Shown here in pieces: positions 41,390 through 52,435 of a stretch of DNA of 64,000 nt. Within the stretch, counting starts at the first letter, position 1. Each line of letters begins with the position of its first letter. Location: the NCBI GenBank assembly GCA_036365455.1, contig JAWQUS010000020.1, positions 2,825,001-2,889,000 of the forward strand, in the 5' to 3' direction. The DNA comes from Macrosoma leucophasiata (taxonomy: Eukaryota > Arthropoda > Insecta > Lepidoptera > Hedylidae). The position numbers and the translations under genes are program-made. Below the pieces are notes generated by a model. It was not told the DNA's origin, did not search any database, and was given only the letters and a program-made list of their open reading frames with translations.

Positions 41390-41901
41390 TGTCGGAGAAA
41401 GAACGTTAATCTCAACATCATCATTAGTGGTTATGTGTTTAGTGGGCGTCTTGAGGGTTAAATGCTAGCACAAAACAATAAGTCACTATTATCAGTCAGT
41501 TTAACAGAATATCACTGCTTAACTTTACACTCAAAACTCTTTGATATAATTACACTTTTATACTTTTAAGTACAACGAGCAGCGGGTTCGCGACACCGAT
41601 CTTATTTCGCCAATCAAATAGTACTCCACTGTCCAACCAAAGAATGATCCACCTCGATCAACAACGACACATTTTATAACCTCCGTTAACGGCGATCTGT
41701 CAGATGGCGCCTCGACCCCGCTCGAGGCCTACCCTCAACTCGGTAATGTACTTTTATAATACAATTACTCTTTAAATGAAATAATGATTTTAAACGATAA
41801 CAAAATCTAACAAATCAAATTAACTTAAAATAATATTTTTAGCAAGGTATTTATATAGCCTAGTACTTTACAGAACCAACAATAAACTTCTTGCTCCGAC
41901 A
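41390..41901. mobile_element. Solo LTR of an LTR retrotransposon, 512 bp
   Basis: Begins tgtcggagaaagaa and ends ttcttgctccgaca: near-perfect 14-bp inverted termini with the TG...CA ends of retroviral-type LTRs. It is flanked by tata (41386-41389 and 41902-41905), a 4-bp duplication. An AATAAA (aacaataaacttc) lies near the right end, suggesting the strand is plus. It sits inside a T2 tail. No internal retroelement region remains, so it arose by recombination between two LTRs. Gypsy or Pao origin cannot be told from an LTR alone. Confidence 0.82.
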
Positions 41902-42159
41902 TATACATACAAGCTGACCCGGCAAACGAAGTTTACAAATTAAAAATACAAACAAATACACTGCATGCTTGTGTATCACCTTCGTTGCACAAAAGAAACA
42001 TAACAATATTACTTTCTTCTTATCTCATGTAATAAAATAACTTTGACACAAGGAAAGTTCTGAGAAAGTTCTATCATCAGCTCCGTAATTTTTTCTTGCT
42101 TTCTTCGTTCATGTATTGTTTCCATGCAACTCTGCTAAATGTTTTCGGTTTATTTCTTT

Positions 42160-42311
42160 ACCCCCTTATTCATAAACGTACATTAGATACGTTTGAGCTG
42201 TACTTAGAATGCTTTGTCCTTGTCAGTTGCATTGTCAAATGTGCAGGATAGAAAAAGACAAAGGAGAGACTAGCAACACTTTAGCTTAAATACGTTTATG
42301 AATAAGGGCGT
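42160..42311. mobile_element. Short MITE ('acccccttattcataaacgta' ends), copy 1
   Basis: The left end acccccttattcataaacgt and the right end acgtttatgaataagggcgt are inverse repeats. Interior gaatgctttgtccttgtcag and gtgcaggatagaaaaagaca. Sister copy at 61776-61922 with TA on both sides. Confidence 0.9.
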
Positions 42312-42426
42312 TAGTATTTACCTATACTAGCGACTCGTCCCGGTTTCGCAGGTAGTTTATTTCTCCTATTCGTCGCATGATGTTAGGAATATGGCTTATA
42401 ATAAATGAAATAAAATCCTTCATTTC

Positions 42427-42712
42427 ACGTAACTTCACGCCTGTAATCCCCGAAGAGGTAGGCAGAGGTAAATGCATTCATTCAATCATACATGCAAACA
42501 CCCACGATTCGCTGGTTACGTTTTTGGCCCATGTTACAGGTGGCGAGCCTGTCGCCATCTCCGGTCACATTACCAAACTCCGAGGTACTGGGAAACTTCC
42601 GGAAAATGGAAAAATCCCAACAGAACTAGAGATAAAGGAATTCAAACCGTTATCTGTGATAAGCTCCCGACCCGGGAATCGAACCCAGGACCTCCAGCGT
42701 AGTAGTAATTAT
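42427..42712 (-). repeat. SINE-B copy
   Basis: cgtaacttcacgcctgtaat to ccagcgtagtagtaa. B box (gaatcgaaccc at 42676) kept; the outer A-box half is replaced by an unrelated attcctataagcgtagtagt. Confidence 0.88.
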
Positions 42713-42849
42713 TCCTATAAGCGTAGTAGTAATAATCCTTCATTTCAAATTTGTTTTTTTATCAAACTCTTATCAAGTATCATAATATAAACTATCTAGA
42801 GTGAATAATTTAAAATTGTAATACCGTAATTCGAACAATAATCAATATA

Positions 42850-42962
42850 ATGGCCTCGTAATAGCTACCACAGAGACTAAACAACTACGGTCTCAGGGGT
42901 GGCAACGCATCTGCATTTTGACCTCTGGTCTTTGTGTAAGTGTCTATAGGATGCAGTTCAAA
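42850..42962 (+). repeat. SINE-A fragment, diverged subfamily
   Basis: ggcctcgtaatagctaccac, cggtctcaggggtggcaacg, tctggtctttgtgtaagtgt, ctataggatgcag; both ends missing. Confidence 0.8.
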
Positions 42963-42996
42963 TTTCAAAATTTCAAAATTCAAATCATTTATTTCA

Positions 42997-43700
42997 AACT
43001 AGCTGTGCCCGCGACTTCGTCCACGTGAGAAAAAATATGATTGTTCAGTATCTACCCGGACGAAGTCGTGAGCGCAGCTAGTATAAAAGTAGCCTAAGTT
43101 ACTCCTTATTACATCATCTATCTGCCAGTGAAAGTCCCGTCAAAATCGGAGACACTCAAATTCTATTTATTTGTATGTAGGTATGTATGTATGTATGGTT
43201 GTATGGAGATAAAAGTAGCCTAGGTTACTCCTTATCACATCAGCTATCTGCCAGTGAAAGTCTCGACAAAATCGGATACACTCCAATTCTACTTATTTGT
43301 ATGTAGGTATGTATGTATGGATGTATGGAGATAAAAGTAGCATTAGTTATTCCTTAATACATCAGCTACCTACCCGTGGAAGTCCCGTCAAAGTCGGATA
43401 CACACCAATTCTACTTATTTGTATGTAGGTATGTATGTATGTATGGATGTATGGAGATAAAAGAAGCCTAAGTTACTCCTTATCACATCAGCTATCTGCC
43501 AGTGAAAGTCCCGTCAAAATCGGTCAAGCCATTCGCAAGATTAGCCCCGCCAAACAAACAGACGGACAGACAAAAATTGTAAAAATTGTTGTTTTGGTAC
43601 ATGTACCGTGTATACATACATATGCATTTAGTAAAAAGCGGGTATTTTAATATTACAGACACTCCAATTTTATTTATTTGTATGTATGTATATGTATGTA
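42997..43700 (+). repeat. LINE-type tail T1 with four tandem units of ~124 bp
   Basis: actagctgtgcccgcgactt and its hairpin mate at 43058-43082, then 'ataaaagtagcc' style unit starts at 43083, 43209, 43331 and 43457 (spacing 126, 122, 126). Each unit holds ttactccttatcacatcagc, gccagtgaaagtc..., and a gtatgtaggtatgtatgtat run; the last unit runs on into the full tail end. Confidence 0.92.
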
Positions 43701-43859
43701 TGTATTATTATGGATATATTATTATGGAAAGGTAATATACAACATAAGACCTAAAAATTATGTGAAAATTTTAAGCGTCTACTTGCTACCGTTATTTTTA
43801 TCGAGCAAAATATATACGAAAAAAAACACGTTTATTTGACCTGGACGTTTGGTTGGACC

Positions 43860-44365
43860 GCTTAACATTTTCATGTTCTTATTTTTAGTAATTAATTCTC
43901 TCTTTATAGCGGTATCAGAAATACATAATTTGTGAAAATGTTAGCTTTCTAGCTATCACTATTTATGAGATACAGGCTGGTGACAGATAGACGGACTGAC
44001 AGCGGAGGATTAGTAATCCGTGGGGTCCGTTTTTACCTTTTAGGTACGAAACCCCCTAAAAGATAGAACTAAGATAGACAGAATAGCTTAAAAATATTCG
44101 ATATGATTCTTTAAATTGATATAACTTTTTTATTTCTGAACCGATTCACATGAAACAAACACTGAATGTTTAGTGAAACTTACCACAATATATTAGTCAA
44201 AACTGAAAATCGAATAAGCTGTTTCTAATATTAGCGTGCACAAACACACAGACAAACAGACATTTTTCTGGGATAAAAAGTACCCAGTGTTGAGCGCCAA
44301 AGTTTAAAGTTTAATCATACTAAGTTTCATTGTAAACGGACCGGTAGTTTTTATGTGATGCTTGA

Positions 44366-44396
<31 letters not shown>

Positions 44397-44515
44397 AAAA
44401 AAAATCTTATCACATATTTGGGTTCGGTATCGATCTAGTAACATCCCCTGGTACTTATTTTTTCAATATTTTTAATGTACAGAATGTACACTTCTACAGT
44501 TTTATTATAAGTATA
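43860..44515 (+). repeat. Dispersed ~620-bp repeat, plus copy
   Basis: tagctttctagctatcacta, ggtgacagatagacggactg, ggtccgtttttaccttttag, ctgaaccgattcacatgaaa, gggataaaaagtacccagtg, aacggaccggtagtttttat, a gacagacagacagac run, acttctacagttttattata. The whole order reappears reversed at 51297-51885. LINE/3'-tail type; class not assigned. Confidence 0.85.
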
Positions 44516-44689
44516 GATTGGTCTACAAGGACACTTTTGCATTGTCGGGTTATAAGCTACCTAGAGAGAATGACTTATTATAATAATCCAATAGGTATTA
44601 ATAAATACCAATTTAATAATAATATTTAACCGATACGTGAATCATCAAATTTTTCTATTGCTTCATAGAAGAAAATGAAGAATCTGTTC

Positions 44690-45105
44690 GTCATAATCAT
44701 AGTCATTCACTTGGCAGAGTTCCAAGTGCAGGCACTACTGAGAAGAACTCCGCTACCCAACAAACTCAGCGTGATGCTCTTTTGTCAAAATCTTAGATTT
44801 AATACAAATATTATTACATAGTATAAAGATAATGTGAACGTCCATGGCATATAAACATTTGCATAAAAACACATACGCAAATACCCATCAACAGCTTAAT
44901 ATCGTGATATAATATAACACCCGCAAATCACAACAGACCAGTCTCCACAATCAGCACCCGTTCACGAGTATGACGCATGTGGCTGCCATTGCTCTCCTCG
45001 ACCATTTTGAAGGGAAGTGAGGAACCCGTCACACGACGCCGCCTAAGTCATCACTTAACATCAATGTGAACTGCACGCTTGTTTGCCACCTTCCTTACAT
45101 GAAAA
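44690..45105 (-). repeat. LINE 3'-end remnant (reverse) and SINE-A end
   Basis: 44700-44785 cattcacttggcagagttcc, gagaagaactccgctaccca; 44875-45030 cacccgcaaatcacaacaga, cagcacccgttcacgagtat. This is the reverse of 280-600. 45048-45103 is a SINE-A 3' end (cacttaacatcaatgtgaac). Confidence 0.65.
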
Positions 45106-45257
45106 GAAGGTCTCAGGGGTCTCAACACACTTTGCATTTTGACCTCACAATCTGAAACATAATTAATAATCACAGGGGTCTCTGAAAAAGTTCATAATTG
45201 TTTTGATTAGTTATATCTGAAGAAGTTCCAATAACCCAACGAAAAGTAACGCATTTT

Positions 45258-45830
45258 TAATACGTATGTATGTATCTTCACGCCAGGTCCCTAACGGGGT
45301 AGGTAGAGAGTGTAATAATAAATAATAATAATGGCAACCCATTATACGTCCCACTGCTGGGCACGAATCTCTCCCCTTTTTGGGGGGAGGCCTGGAGCTT
45401 ACTCCACCACGCTGCTCCAATGCGGATTGGTGGAGGTGGGTGGGTTAGTGGCCAACCCGCTATCGGATGTTTTCAAACCGCCCATAAGGCCTCCGACAAG
45501 GTTTAACGACTGCTATCCATTGATAGCAACCGACGGCTTAGCGTGCCCTCCGAAGCACGGAAACGCGCATTTAATTTGCCACGAGAAAGTGTAGAGCGTC
45601 AGAAATCCTGGTCCTGACATACCTCTCGTGCCTCGTCTACCTTCATCATTCTCTTCATACATGCACGCCGATTCCTAAGACTTTTGACCCCACCATCAGA
45701 CAGAACTCGACCTATTTGGTCATGGTAGGTCAGTCTTGGTCTTCCTGGGCCTCTGCAACCATCCACATTCGCATTGTATATCTGTTTAGTCATTCGCTCA
45801 TTCGACATTCTTTAACATGTAGTTACATCT
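45258..45830 (-). pseudogene. RTE-type LINE C-terminal fragment split by repeat E
   Basis: Two parts of one RTE end: 45258-45314 (atgtatcttcacgccaggtc-cctaacggggtaggtagaga) and 45598-45820 (frame 45599-45808 (-): RGPGRPRLTYHDQIGRVL, LRNRRACMKRMMKVDEAREV). Repeat E (45315-45597) sits between. Its joints carry gagtgt / agtgtagagcg, which suggests a short target duplication agtgt. Confidence 0.85.
45315..45597 (+). repeat. Repeat E copy, best preserved, inside the RTE fragment
   Basis: taataataatggcaacccat, tacgtcccactgctgggcac, gagcttactccaccacgctg, ctccaatgcggattggtgga, tgcgcttaatt-like gcgcatttaatttgccacga at the end. No coding sense. The (taa)n-like left end could be a microsatellite tail on the minus strand. 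Confidence 0.8.
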
Positions 45831-48780
45831 CTCTCGTTTGCATGTATATAACCTAATGACGTTTGAGTATTTGCTCGTAAGAATCCGAATTACTTAGTGT
45901 GAAGAGTTGTGAAGGATAAATTTAATCTACTTTAAAAAAGAATGACCAAAAGTCGCCCTGATTGCGTCTTTACAACTTGTATGTAGAAAATTGTTTTTTG
46001 AATTTAGATTTCACTCACATTTTTTTCACGGTAAAACGAATGGGGATTTACAAGATATTTTTTAAAAGTTATTCAATTATTTTGTAGTAAACTGCCAATC
46101 ACAGACCAATAATCAAGCTGCCAATGTCAACACCATTGCATTATTTACTTTTTTGCGTTGGATACTGGTCATTTCAGGACCCTTATGTTTTTGTCGAAAT
46201 AAAATCGATTTCAATCATCGATTGCTTTATTATTGATATTTAACGGAATAGATTATTCATTTTTACTATTTGTCTTGTAAAATCACTAGGTATCCAGTGA
46301 ATACAATTTGTACAGCTCAAATTCATCATAATAATATGAATGTCTCACTTTTTACTGTCATGAAGCGACAAATAGAAAAACAGTTTACATTGATGGTAAG
46401 TGAATATATATCATAAAAAGACCCACATGAAAACCAGATATTTATTTATGAATTGTTAAGTATTTAATGTTTGTCTGGTATTAGTACCAGGAGAAAAATC
46501 ATGACAACGCCATACGGCTAAACTATAATACTGAATGTAAGTAAAACAGCTAAGATGCTACACAATACTTTAAAATAGTCTTCGCTTATTTTAGTAACCT
46601 CTGGCAAGTACACCACATAAAACTTTACCTCTAAATAACCAAAAGATCGAAATGCAGTTTCTTAAGAACTCCTATTGATACCTTTTTTTCTTTTTTGCGC
46701 ACGCATTACTTACGATATTGCCTATATTTTGCGAGTAATCCCCTCGAGACGCAAGAAGGGCGAACTCTCATACAAAATTGGTCAATCTCCTTTCAAAGAT
46801 GACTGTTTATTTTGATAAGAACCAATTTACTAGGTACACGCGAAATGGGTGCTGTAAGCTCACTTTCAAACTATAATTACTTTTAATCAATAATTTTGGT
46901 GCATTGAAAAATTTACATTTAGGTTTGCGTACTCAAAGGACGTATTTTTTTATATCTGGCCTTGTGGCGACTCACGCGCCTTTTGATAACCCAAAATAAA
47001 CGAAACGGGTTCCATACTTTACTGCGAAATATGTTTACTCGAAAAATCTTTGGCCGACAACTATAATACACCGAAGACTTCATTGTGCGACGCTTTATTT
47101 CGCCGAAGCTTCATTACTATGGTGACTCCAGCCTATGACTTTTTTCTAATAACTTTCAATTGCCACTCACGCGCCTTTCAAAAGTACATATTAAAAAACT
47201 ATCCATAGCTTACTAAAATTTCACGGGTTATAGTAATAATTTTTATTTTATACCTGAACGAAATATTAGAGAACCGTTTCCGGTATGCTTCCATTGGCTA
47301 TGACGACTAACCAACGTCATTTTTAAGAAAATGGACGAAGCTATGGCTTCCTCACGAAAAGTAATCCGTGACTCCTGTCAAGTATGTTTTCGTGCAAAAA
47401 AATTGCTAATTAATAGGTACCACTTAAATTCAGTCAATTATTTTGCATTTTTAGCGCTAAATATTTTCGGAATCTCTTGTTGAAATGTTATGTCCTTTGT
47501 AAAGGCTATTGGGTCGAAATTAGTAGTTATGGTTTTGTTTGCTGCCTTATGTTTTGTTGTTTTGTGAAGTATTTACAATAAATACAAATATATATATATA
47601 TGTTTTTTAATTTGAGACCGTGCCTGTTTGAGAATATTTCATTGAGTTTAATTTTTATTGAGATATTTCTTATTTTTTATTTATTTGCTTGAGATATTTT
47701 TTTATTATTATGGGTACAAAGGTTAATTTAGAATATAAAGAAAGAACTTATGATACTAAGAATCAAAAGTATTTATTATCATAAGAATTTAGTGAATAAA
47801 ACTCAAGAATTGTAATAGAAGAATAAAACAAATCCAATCAATTTACATATTAACGCTAAACGCATACGCACAATTTTAACAAATTATAGGTATACGCAAA
47901 CCTTCCTCATGAATAACTCATCTCTTGGTGAAAATTGCATGAAAATCGCGAACAGACAGACGCGTCGGGGGACTTTGTTTCATAATATATATTGATAGGC
48001 TATTAGCATTCGAACCCTGAAAGCGAATAACTTCATTGATCAGTAAGTACGTTAGGTCAAGGATCGTCAATGACAGCCACTAAAATTGTTTTTAATTCTT
48101 AACCTTAGACTCAAGGATCCTTGATTGAAAGTACACTATTGAGATTGTACGATATTTATATACCTACTACTAACTGTGGCCACGTCTTCGGCCGCGTTGA
48201 TACTGAAGAATAATTTGAAAAATATCTATGCGGATGTATTCGCGGTTACAGCTAGTCTAGATTAAATACGTTTATGTAAACCGCATTCAATTCTGTTTAC
48301 TTAGAAAAGTTTCGAAGCAGCGGTTGAAGTAAATTTTAAATTGACCACTTCTTTTCCCCTCTGATATTAACGAAACAAAGTTTTGACAACGTCATATAGT
48401 AAAAAAAAAAAGTAAAAAAAAGTAAAAGGTAAAAAACGTTTAATTTTCCTTCACAAATTTTAGGCTTATAGGTACTTATTGCTAATACAGTACTTGTGCA
48501 CTTCGATCCTATTTTTGTGAGGGACTGGTGTCTGAAATAGGTTTCTAAATGAAACCTGTGCTACAGGTCGCCAGACAGTTCTCAATTTACAGCAAGACAC
48601 AGTAAAAGAAAAAAAAAACACTGCCAACAAAAAATATACATATATATAAAAAAAAAGAAAAAGTGTGGACTTTTATGATAATATCAGTAAAAGCGAGTTA
48701 CAGTTTGATTTCAATAATTATTTGGGTGTGTTTTGTTGTTCGCTCGAGAACGTTTGTAGGTGAGTGAATGTAAAGTGTGC
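45831..48780. other. Long stretch with few repeats and no recognised gene
   Basis: AT-rich with short frames only. Repeat traces: 46360-46440 (SINE-A-like cagtttacattgatggtaag), 47895-47995 (LINE-tail-like gaacagacagacgcgtcggg-ggactttg, also at 59930-59990), and 48172-48255 (a T1-like start actgtggccacgtcttcggc). The segment 46690-47560 has repeated gactcacgcgcctttt-type phrases (46970 and 47163) and could be an unrecognised older element. A-runs at 48400-48440 and 48605-48660. Confidence 0.4.
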
Positions 48781-48784
48781 GTGT

Positions 48785-48804
48785 GTATGTGTGTCTGAGA
48801 GTAG

Positions 48805-48879
<75 letters not shown>

Positions 48880-48935
48880 TGAGTGAGTGTGTGTGTGTGT
48901 GTGAGAGTGAGTGAGTGTGTGTATGTGTGATTGTG
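48785..48935. repeat. (GT)n microsatellite with GA interruptions
   Basis: About 60 bp of pure (gt) around 48809-48870, then gagagagagtgagtgagtgt and a second short (gt) run. Open frames here (Thr-His repeats on the minus strand) are artefacts. Confidence 0.97.
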
Positions 48936-49039
48936 TGCATGTGTGGAATTTACGTGTCTAGAAAGGAGTATTGGTAATAAGTATTTAAATTATATGCATT
49001 TTAGATTATAATACCTATTATATATATATATATTATGCT

Positions 49040-50040
49040 TATGCTGTTAGAAAAATTAGGCAATTAACTGATATAGACACTGCAAAACTTGTTTATTTTA
49101 GCTATTTTTACAGTGTCATGTCCTATGGTATTTTATTGTGGGGTCGAGCGGCTGACGTACAATCAATTTTCGTATTACAGAAGAGAGCCATTAGAGCGAT
49201 GTATAACTTACGTAGTCGTGATTCTTTGAAAGAACTATTTAAAGAAATAAATATAATGACAGTCCCTTGCCATTACATCTATGAAAATATACTTTTCACG
49301 AGGAAAAATTTACATCTGTTTGATAAAATCTCCGATAGGCATAGTTATAATACCAGGAATAAGAACAAGCTGTCTCTGCCAAGTTTTCGACCGACGAAAA
49401 CTAATACATCTTTCCTAAAATATAGTGTAGAATTTTATAACAAGATCCCAGCCGGGATTGCTGAACTCACCGATAGTAAATTCAAAGCATAAATTAAACG
49501 CACTCTATGTAAAAAGGCTTACTATAAACTCGAGGACTATCTCAAGGATAGAAATGTTTGGCTAAATGCTGATCTAGCTCCACAAGGGTGTTAAATGTAA
49601 TAATTAAAGTGTAATGTTGATATTATATTGTTAATTTTAAATTTGTTTAAATTATGGAAAATTGTAAAAATATGCCTAAGAGATATTTTTAAAAGAGCCG
49701 ACTGAGTTTTTTCCGGCAAGTTTTTCTCAGATCATATTGGCCTTTGGAACTTTGCCGGCGAATGACAAAGAATGACTCTTTTTCTTTTCTTTTTACTCTT
49801 TTTTATCAGTTTGTAAAGGGGAAATGAGACATTCTACTGATATACTTTTTACATTAGTTTATTACATTTAGTTTTATCTTAGTGATATTCTTGACTTTAC
49901 ATATATTTTTTATCTTGTTTGACATGTATATCAATTGTTGTTCACTTTAATTTATTTTGTTTGTTTTTGACGTGTCATAAGAGGTGCCTGTCACCCTAAA
50001 TGAATAAATGAGTTTCTGATTCTGATTCTGATTCTGAAAG
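49040..50040 (+). pseudogene. LINE reverse transcriptase C-terminal fragment with 3' UTR and (TTCTGA)n tail
   Basis: Reads AVRKIRQLTDIDTAKLVYFS, then MSYGILLWGRAADVQ, FVLQKRAIRAMYNLRSR and KYSVEFYNKIPAGI; TAA at 49490 interrupts, and the same frame goes on (IKRTLCKKAYYKLEDYL) to a second stop at 49592. This 'YG..LWG....... LQKRAIR' segment is the thumb/C-terminal region of CR1/jockey-group LINEs. The 3' UTR carries ttggcctttggaactttgcc and ends gagtttctgattctgattct at 50010-50038. The 5' part is lost by truncation near 49030. Confidence 0.88.
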
Positions 50041-50475
50041 CCGCGTTCAAATACGTTGAGTAGTTTCGAATCGATCGTACCAGACAGACAGACGAAACTT
50101 CCAAAATTAGTTTTTTTGGTTTCTGTTACTCTTCTTTAATTGCTTCCCTCCTATGTAAGATACAGCAAAGAACGCAACGATTTCACAATTTTGCATTTCA
50201 CAATCTGCACCATGGGAAACATAAGCCCATTTGACCTCAATGAAATAGCCACAAAAGAAAGCACATTCACCATAATAAGTACACTAAAACAGTTTAACCA
50301 GACACAAACTTTTTAACTTTATCTTTTGGTCATGCATTGCTCTTTCATAATGTATAAATAATTATAATATTTCTCCTCGTTGCGTAATTATCTATTCATT
50401 TATTATTATTATTATGTTTTAAATCTTTATTATTGCTCAGTACACCCTGCCGGCAAATAAATAATTTCTTTCTTT
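50041..50475. other. Unplaced stretch
   Basis: A short LINE-tail-like piece at 50040-50110 (agtagtttcgaatcgatcgt, cagacagacagacg), otherwise unplaced AT-rich sequence. Confidence 0.4.
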
Positions 50476-50477
50476 AT

Positions 50478-50625
50478 GTTCCTGACTAAAAGGTTGTCTG
50501 GAAGAAATCGCAGCTTTTGCGATAAGACCGCCTTTTGTACTTTTATTTCTTTTCTAGCTTGTATAATTGGTTAAGTTTTCTGGTGTACAATAAAGTGTAT
50601 AAATAAATAAATAAATAAAGCTAAA
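50478..50625 (+). repeat. LINE 3' UTR end ('ggttgtctggaagaaatcgc')
   Basis: aaaaggttgtctggaagaaa, tcgcagcttttgcgataaga, ccgccttttgta, then ggtgtacaataaagtgtata and (aaat)n. A common lepidopteran LINE 3' UTR pattern with a conserved cgc...gcgataag hairpin; 5' truncated. Confidence 0.8.
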
Positions 50626-50639
50626 AAAAAAGGTACGCG

Positions 50640-51290
50640 CAACCAGATCAAAAAAAATCAACAAAGTTGGGCGTGAACTTTGTTGCTTATTACTTAAAAA
50701 AAAATTGTGCCTTTTCTAGAACGCACAAGGTTCCGAAAGGGTTGAAAAAAAGACTATTAATGTCTATTATCATAAGGTTTTTTTCGTTTCTCTTTCTTTC
50801 TGCAACCCTTTTCCTTTACATGTACTCCGTGTGTGTTAACTTTGACTTTTTCCTTGCGTGCAGAAATATTAATAATTTTAGTGTAGCTAAACAATTCTTG
50901 TCGTACGTAAAACACCACCAAAATCACCAAAATTGGACTAGCAAAATTAGAAACTTGTATAAAATATTCATTTCATTTTGAAATGATGCCAAACTTTTGT
51001 ATCATAAATATGTATTACCACACATACTATTAAAAGAACGATTTAAAACATCTTACCAATATTGCACTTTTTTGTCCAATTACTTTCGTTTTTGACGGGA
51101 AATATCAACAGGATAGCACGAAACTGCCATTGCTCCCCGTGAGCGTCCTACTAAACGAAGAGAATGGTGGAAATATCATCCTTAAGGATGTATTGTGTAC
51201 GAGCTAATTAATGATTTATAATTCTCACTAAAATTTTAGATTTCGCGCAAACAACCCTTTTTGATTCCCTCTAGGATAAAATATTGCATT
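50640..51290. other. Unplaced stretch with one open frame
   Basis: The frame at 50667-50981 (+) of 104 codons is Phe/Leu-rich and shows no known domain, start context or codon signal; probably chance in AT-rich DNA. No repeat recognised. Confidence 0.35.
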
Positions 51291-51296
51291 AAATCT

Positions 51297-51885
51297 ATAC
51301 TTATAATAAAACTGTAGAAGTGTACGGAAACTGTGAAATATTGAAAAAATAAATACCAGGGGATGTTACTAAATCGATACCGAACCCATATATATGATTA
51401 GAAAAAAATTTGTCTGTCTGTCTGTCTGTTTGTTCAAGCATCACAGAAAAACTACCGGTCCGATTACAGTGAAGCTTGGTATGATTATACTTTAACCTTT
51501 GGCGCACAACACTGGGTACTTTTTATCCCGGAAAAATGTATTTTTGTCTGTGTGTTTGTGCACACTAATTTCAGAAACGTCTTATTTGATTTGCGGTTTT
51601 CACTTATTGGTTGTGGTAAGTTTCACTTAACATTTAGTGTTTGTTTCCTGTCAATCGGTTCAGAAATAAAAAAGTTACGTCAATTTAAAAAATCATATCG
51701 AATTATTTTCTAGGCTTCCGTACCTAAAAGATAAAAACGGACCCTATTACTAATCTCCTCTGTCCGTCTGTCTGTCCATTCGTCCGTGTCTGTCACCAGG
51801 CTGTATCTCATAAACAGTGACAGCTAGAAAGCTAAAATTTTCACAAATTATGTATAGGTACTATGTGTAGCTACTTCTGTTACCG
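51297..51885 (-). repeat. Dispersed ~620-bp repeat, minus copy
   Basis: Reverse-order match to 43860-44515: tataataaaactgtagaagt, tgtctgtctgtctgtttgtt, actgggtactttttatcccg, aaacggaccctattactaat, gtcaccaggctgtatctcat, gacagctagaaagctaaaat. Confidence 0.85.
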
Positions 51886-51919
51886 CTATAACGACGAAAT
51901 TAAATCCAAGAAATAACGA

Positions 51920-52435
51920 AATTGGTGGCGTCAGTAGTATTGATGGTATTGGTGTCATTGGTGTCGTTGGTGGCGTAGGTGTTGATGGTGACTCTGGTGG
52001 TGGTGTTCATGGCGTTAGGGGTGGTGGTGGTGGTGGTTTTTAGTCGTGATGGTGTTGGTAGTGGTGGTGGTGGTGGCGTTGGTGTCATTGGTGTCATTGG
52101 TGTCATTGGTGTCATTGGTGTCATTGGTGTCGTTGGTGGCGTAGGTGTTGATGGTGACTCCGCTGGTGGTATTGATGGTGTTAGGGGTGGTGATGGTGGT
52201 TTTTAGTCGCGATGGAGGCATTAGTGGCGTTGGTGACGTTGGTGGTGTTGTTGGTAGTTTTAGGGGCGTTGGTGGCGTAGGTGTTTGGTGGTGGTGGCGT
52301 TGATGGCGTTGGTGGCGTTTGCGGTGGTGGCGGTGGTGGAGGTGGTAGTGGTGACAATGGTGGTGATGATAGCGGTGGTGGTGACGATGGTGGTGATGAT
52401 GTTGGTAGTGTTGGTGGCATTAGTGGTTAAAAATG
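51920..52435. repeat. GGTGTCATT/GGTGGC minisatellite with higher-order unit
   Basis: Nine-base units (ggtgtcatt) occur in a row of five or more at 52080-52125. A larger block, ggtgtcattggtgtcgttgg-tggcgtaggtgttgatggtg-actc ... gttaggggtggt ... ggtttttagtcg, starts at 51951 and again at about 52116, so a ~165-bp higher-order unit was duplicated. The open frames (Met-Thr-Pro, Asn-Asp-Thr, Gly-Val repeats) are artefacts. Confidence 0.95.

Noticed and set aside
41570..41740. Primer-binding site of an LTR element (atggcgcctcgacc)
   Set aside because: It lies inside the 512-bp LTR rather than directly after it.
50667..50981. A 104-codon gene
   Set aside because: Phe/Leu/Lys-rich, no domain, no GC or codon shift against its AT-rich surroundings.
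51900..52420. Open frames rich in Met-Thr-Pro, Asn-Asp-Thr or Gly-Val
   Set aside because: Caused by the GGTGTCATT/GGTGGC minisatellite; six frames are open because the unit is 9 bp.
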